Source: an uncultured Veillonella sp.
Lineage (GTDB): Bacteria > Bacillota > Negativicutes > Veillonellales > Veillonellaceae
Direction of reading: 5' to 3'
NCBI GenBank assembly: GCA_959608595.1
Contig: CAUHTB010000021.1
Span: 1 to 8,273, forward strand
DNA: 8,273 bases
Below, piece after piece: positions 5,916 through 8,273 of the stretch. A model generated the notes under the pieces. That model searched no databases, was not told where the DNA came from, and saw nothing but the letters and a program-made list of their open reading frames with translations. Position numbers and translations under genes: made by a program. How positions within the stretch are numbered: position 1 is the stretch's first letter; each line of letters starts with the position of its first letter.

Positions 5916-6830
5916 TTACTTTACATATTCATTATTGGCGAAGTCCAAGAGGGATAAATATTTTTCTACCCCATCTGGCGCAATCACCACGATATTCGCC
6001 TTTGGTTCTTCACGAGCGATACGCTTTGCCGCAACGATGGCTGCTCCTGAGGAAAGGCCAATAGAAACACCACTTTCACGCATAAAGGTTTGCACTTCGC
6101 TAAAAGCCTCTTCATCGCTTACAGTTTGTACACCGTCCATTAAGCTTTGATCAAAGTTTTCAGGAATAAAGCCAGCCCCAATGCCTTGAATTTTGTGAGG
6201 GCCGCCCTTACCTTCCGTAATGGCTGGAGAACCTGTTGGCTCTACGGCGATAGCCTTTAGGTTAGGATTATGCTCTTTCAATCGTTTTGCAACACCTGTG
6301 AAAGTGCCACCAGTACCGATACCCGCTATGAATACATCTACATTTGGTACTTGTTCTACGATTTCGGCACCAGTTGTACGATAATGCATATCTGGGTTTG
6401 CAGGGTTTACGAATTGGCCCAATGTGAAAGCATTTGGGTATTTAACTAAAATTTCATTAGCTCGTTCAAGAGCACCTCTCATACCCGTTTCTTTCGGCGT
6501 TAAGATGAGCTGTGCACCATAAGCTTTAATAAGCTCACGGCGTTCTTTACTCATGCTTTCAGGCATAATAATAACAGTTTTAATATGCAAGATGGCGCCC
6601 ACCATGGCAAGAGCAATACCTGTATTACCGCTTGTAGCTTCAACGATAATGCTATCTTCGTGAAGGCGTCCTTTTTCCTTAGCGTCTTGCAACATGCCAA
6701 GTACAGCGCGGTCTTTCACAGAACCGCCTACATTATATTTTTCAAGTTTTACATAGATATTGGTGTTTGGTAATTGATATACCGGAGTTTTACCAATCAG
6801 TTTAGTTGTTTGATTTGTGACTATGCTCAT
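5916..6830 (-). CDS. cysK: Cysteine synthase A (O-acetylserine sulfhydrylase, EC 2.5.1.47)
   Basis: CysK is a cytoplasmic PLP enzyme that makes cysteine from O-acetylserine and sulfide. The 304-residue product has the family length and layout. K39 in GGSVKDRA binds PLP, EATSGNTGIALA (TSGNTG at 66 to 71) binds substrate, and GIGTGGTFTGVAKRL holds the PLP phosphate. GLSSGAAIVAA and APDGVEKYLS follow near the end. The usual NP before the SVKDR motif is NVG here, a mild variant. It lacks the C-terminal CBS domains of cystathionine beta-synthase. The start at 6830 follows GGAGG by 5 bases; a frame reaching 6878 would begin inside the leader hairpin and has no ribosome site. cysE follows, so both steps of cysteine synthesis are linked. 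Confidence 0.95.
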   Translation of the reverse strand: MSIVTNQTTKLIGKTPVYQLPNTNIYVKLEKYNVGGSVKDRAVLGMLQDAKEKGRLHEDSIIVEATSGNTGIALAMVGAILHIKTVIIMPESMSKERRELIKAYGAQLILTPKETGMRGALERANEILVKYPNAFTLGQFVNPANPDMHYRTTGAEIVEQVPNVDVFIAGIGTGGTFTGVAKRLKEHNPNLKAIAVEPTGSPAITEGKGGPHKIQGIGAGFIPENFDQSLMDGVQTVSDEEAFSEVQTFMRESGVSIGLSSGAAIVAAKRIAREEPKANIVVIAPDGVEKYLSLLDFANNEYVK

Positions 6831-6857
6831 CTGATCCTCCTTTTGGCGATAGATGAT

Positions 6858-6890
6858 AAAAATCGTCCTCAGGAACATCCCAAGGACGAT
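6858..6890 (-). promoter_or_regulatory. Terminator-like hairpin in the cysK leader, candidate attenuator
   Basis: ATCGTCCT and AGGACGAT pair perfectly (8 base pairs) around a 13-base loop in which GGGA and TTCC can also pair in part. TTTTTATC follows on the minus strand. The shape is that of an intrinsic terminator, yet it stands about 10 bases before the GGAGG ribosome site of cysK and downstream of the only good promoter, with no room for another promoter after it. Transcription must therefore pass through it to reach cysK. It carries no T-box AGGGTGG motif and is too short for a SAM riboswitch. Confidence 0.6.
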
Positions 6891-6904
6891 ATGATTTTCA
6901 CCTT

Positions 6905-6955
6905 GTTATTCTCTATACACTGGATATAACCATTTGTGTATTCCCATAAATACAC
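6905..6955 (-). promoter_or_regulatory. Palindrome at the cysK start site, with a related downstream copy
   Basis: GTGTATT-N6-AATACAC (6955 to 6936) is a perfect inverted repeat covering the predicted start of cysK transcription. About 15 bases further on, GTGTATAGAGAATAAC (6920 to 6905) repeats part of the pattern. Both resemble the TGTATAGGAATACA core between cysK and cysE. As DNA this could be a repressor site; as RNA the first repeat could form a hairpin, or its AATACAC could pair with the second GTGTAT instead. Confidence 0.5.
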
Positions 6956-6959
6956 TCAT

Positions 6960-6989
6960 ACTCTATCACCTGCATCTATGCATTGTCAA
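6960..6989 (-). promoter_or_regulatory. Promoter of cysK-cysE
   Basis: The minus strand shows a perfect TTGACA, an 18-base spacer and TAGAGT (4 of 6 matches to TATAAT). A weak -10 with a strong -35 fits a regulated promoter. The start would fall near 6953, giving a leader of about 123 bases. Confidence 0.65.
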
Positions 6990-7043
6990 GAGAATGAGAA
7001 CTGCTTTTAAAACCCTAAAAATACAGGAAATAACTAGGTTTAT

Positions 7044-7904
7044 TTATAAATTTGTCAACGTGTTTACCACCACACCCCAGGTAATAGGCACCACAATGAT
7101 AGCTAGCGCAAGCCCAATAAAGATGGCTACCCCTAGTATAATGGTAAGCCGCGGAATGATGGCTATAACAGTGCTATTCGCTACATTATACGCTTTGTCT
7201 ATGTCATAGTGTAGCGCTACATAGCCCCACAAAAATCCTGCTATCAAATATATCGCTACATAAGGATCTAGTATGATATGCGTTGATGTCATCGGTTCAA
7301 CATGCATTAAACGATTGATGACTGGTGAAAGTAGCACATTAGCGAGTATAGCTATAAGCTTGAACCATATAAGACATATAATATAAGGCCACATAGTTCT
7401 CATGGTCATCCGCAACATATAAAGCAGACCAACCATACCTGAACCCAACGTGCCCTTTGTATGTGCCATGTACCGTTCCATCCAAGACGGTTGTTCTTTG
7501 CCTTGATGTAGTTGGTCATAGTGAAATGATAAATTCCTTTCACCATGCGCTAAATCGACGAGGCCTAACACTTGTAACAATACTAAAACAAAGACGAAAA
7601 CAACGCCTATTTGGAAGCTTTCACTAAAGAATAGAGCCATCGGATCAAATGTTAGCTCACTCAAAGACGATAAATTACCATAAACATCATAAAATGCAGC
7701 ATATATACCATTTGTTATGAGTACATCCACAAGAAACAGGGTCAATATAAAGATAAGATACCCATTCCACCGAGTCCATCTGCTGAGATGTGACAACTGC
7801 GTATGCTCCCCTACGATTATGGATGCAGGGTGAATAGACAAGATCACACCGATCATAAAAAACATTATGAACGATGTGCCCATTGTTATATATTCATATA
7901 CCAT
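7044..7904 (-). CDS. Polytopic membrane protein of unknown function
   Basis: I do not recognise this 286-residue protein. It has about six likely membrane segments: residues 8 to 31, 47 to 70, 97 to 117, a long stretch 155 to 192, 211 to 231 and 253 to 283. Between the third and fourth lies a hydrophilic loop of about 35 residues (HGERNLSFHYDQLHQGKEQ, then WMERYMAHTKG), rich in His and charged residues. There is no signal peptide beyond the first segment and no known transporter motif. The ATG comes one base after the queF stop (TAATATG) and has no clear ribosome site, so translation probably depends on ribosomes finishing queF; a second ATG eight codons in is possible. A link to queuosine or its precursors is suggested only by position. 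Confidence 0.85.
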   Translation of the reverse strand: MVYEYITMGTSFIMFFMIGVILSIHPASIIVGEHTQLSHLSRWTRWNGYLIFILTLFLVDVLITNGIYAAFYDVYGNLSSLSELTFDPMALFFSESFQIGVVFVFVLVLLQVLGLVDLAHGERNLSFHYDQLHQGKEQPSWMERYMAHTKGTLGSGMVGLLYMLRMTMRTMWPYIICLIWFKLIAILANVLLSPVINRLMHVEPMTSTHIILDPYVAIYLIAGFLWGYVALHYDIDKAYNVANSTVIAIIPRLTIILGVAIFIGLALAIIVVPITWGVVVNTLTNL

Positions 7905-7905
7905 A

Positions 7906-8273
7906 TTAACGGTATGCTACGCGCTCAGGCTGCATGTCGTGGAAATGAAGGCGCTCTTTTGCCGTCTTTTCCCACTCTGTACCAGGCTTGCCGTAGTTTG
8001 CGTATGGATCGATGGACAAACCACCGCGTGGCGTAAACTTGCCCCATACCTCGATGTACTTTGGATCCATCAACTTGATAAGGTCTTTCATGATGATATT
8101 GATGCAATCTTCATGGAAATCCCCATGGTTACGGAAACTAAATAGGTACAATTTTAAAGACTTGGACTCAACCATTTTCTTATGTGGTACATAAGAAATA
8201 TAGATTGTGGCAAAGTCTGGTTGACCTGTCATAGGACACAAGCTAGTGAACTCAGGACAATTAAACTTAACGA
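7906..8273 (-). CDS. queF: NADPH-dependent 7-cyano-7-deazaguanine reductase QueF, N-terminal part outside the window
   Basis: QueF reduces preQ0 to preQ1 with NADPH, a late step before queuosine is put into tRNA. The frame is open to the window edge and gives 121 residues; the short QueF form is near 165, so about 40 N-terminal residues are missing. The catalytic segment [13 protein letters not shown] holds the cysteine that forms the thioimide with preQ0, and seven residues on the aspartate that assists it, matching C55 and D62 of B. subtilis QueF. The QueF signature [20 protein letters not shown] follows. The TTG at 8241 just before the catalytic Cys is an internal leucine codon, since the homologous sequence KFNCPEFTS continues upstream. 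The stop is one base from the next gene, so the two are likely cotranscribed. Confidence 0.96.
   Translation of the reverse strand, partial: VKFNCPEFTSLCPMTGQPDFATIYISYVPHKKMVESKSLKLYLFSFRNHGDFHEDCINIIMKDLIKLMDPKYIEVWGKFTPRGGLSIDPYANYGKPGTEWEKTAKERLHFHDMQPERVAYR

Noticed and set aside
6830..6953. T-box or SAM riboswitch before cysK
   Set aside because: The leader is too short and lacks the T-box AGGGTGGNACCGCG element and the SAM riboswitch core.
6906..6959. 17-codon open frame in the cysK leader (MSVFMGIHKW...), a possible leader peptide
   Set aside because: Its ATG falls upstream of the predicted start site, it has no ribosome site and no cysteine codons, so it does not suit cysteine attenuation.
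7011..7040. Possible terminator after the membrane protein gene (AACCTA ... TAGGGTT)
   Set aside because: The stem is only six pairs with a bulge and a 17-base loop, and the T run is short; not convincing.
6934..7209. 91-codon plus-strand frame spanning the cysK promoter and the end of the membrane protein gene
   Set aside because: No ribosome site, composition of a shadow frame, and it crosses clear minus-strand control elements.
1..8273. Mobile element, phage, CRISPR or defence system
   Set aside because: No transposase, integrase, repeat array or unusual island composition was seen; the genes are mostly core functions in one orientation.

Overview
The window comes from a low-to-moderate GC bacterial chromosome and reads best as a diderm Firmicute of the Negativicutes, probably Veillonella or a close relative. 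The clues are an exported protein with one S-layer-homology (SLH) domain joined to a charged helix, as in OmpM-type envelope proteins, an [FeFe]-hydrogenase maturase, AGGAGG-type ribosome binding sites and TTGACA/TATAAT-type promoters. The genus is an inference from protein character; no database was searched. All ten protein genes and the single tRNA lie on the minus strand, so transcription runs from right to left. No mobile element, CRISPR array, integrase or rRNA was seen, and no stretch over 300 bases lacks a gene.

In transcription order, the right end holds queF (5' end off the window), followed one base later by a gene for an unrecognised polytopic membrane protein (TAATATG junction). 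Next comes a promoter and a leader of about 120 nt that carries an operator-like palindrome and a terminator-like hairpin, then cysK and cysE, the two steps that turn serine and sulfide into cysteine. A strong intrinsic terminator closes that unit.

The next unit is dps, with a near-consensus promoter and a perfect 20-bp palindrome at the predicted start site. Its stop codon lies five bases from the promoter of a tRNA-Ser(GCU) gene, and a strong terminator follows the tRNA. A third unit, from a near-consensus promoter, encodes the SLH protein and mntH (Nramp Mn/Fe importer) and ends in a symmetric hairpin terminator. The last unit holds a 200-residue uncharacterised protein, yaaA (peroxide-stress protein) overlapping it, and hydE (3' end off the window) initiating on TTG just past the yaaA stop.

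As a whole the segment is mostly housekeeping but leans to metal and oxidative-stress biology: iron storage and DNA protection (dps), Mn(II)/Fe(II) import (mntH), peroxide-related iron control (yaaA), cysteine supply (cysK, cysE) and an oxygen-sensitive Fe-S maturase (hydE). No wholly new system is evident. The points most worth a second look are the cysK leader, the palindromes next to cysK, cysE and dps, the SLH protein that stops at what looks like the first strand of a missing porin barrel, and two genes without a recognised function.
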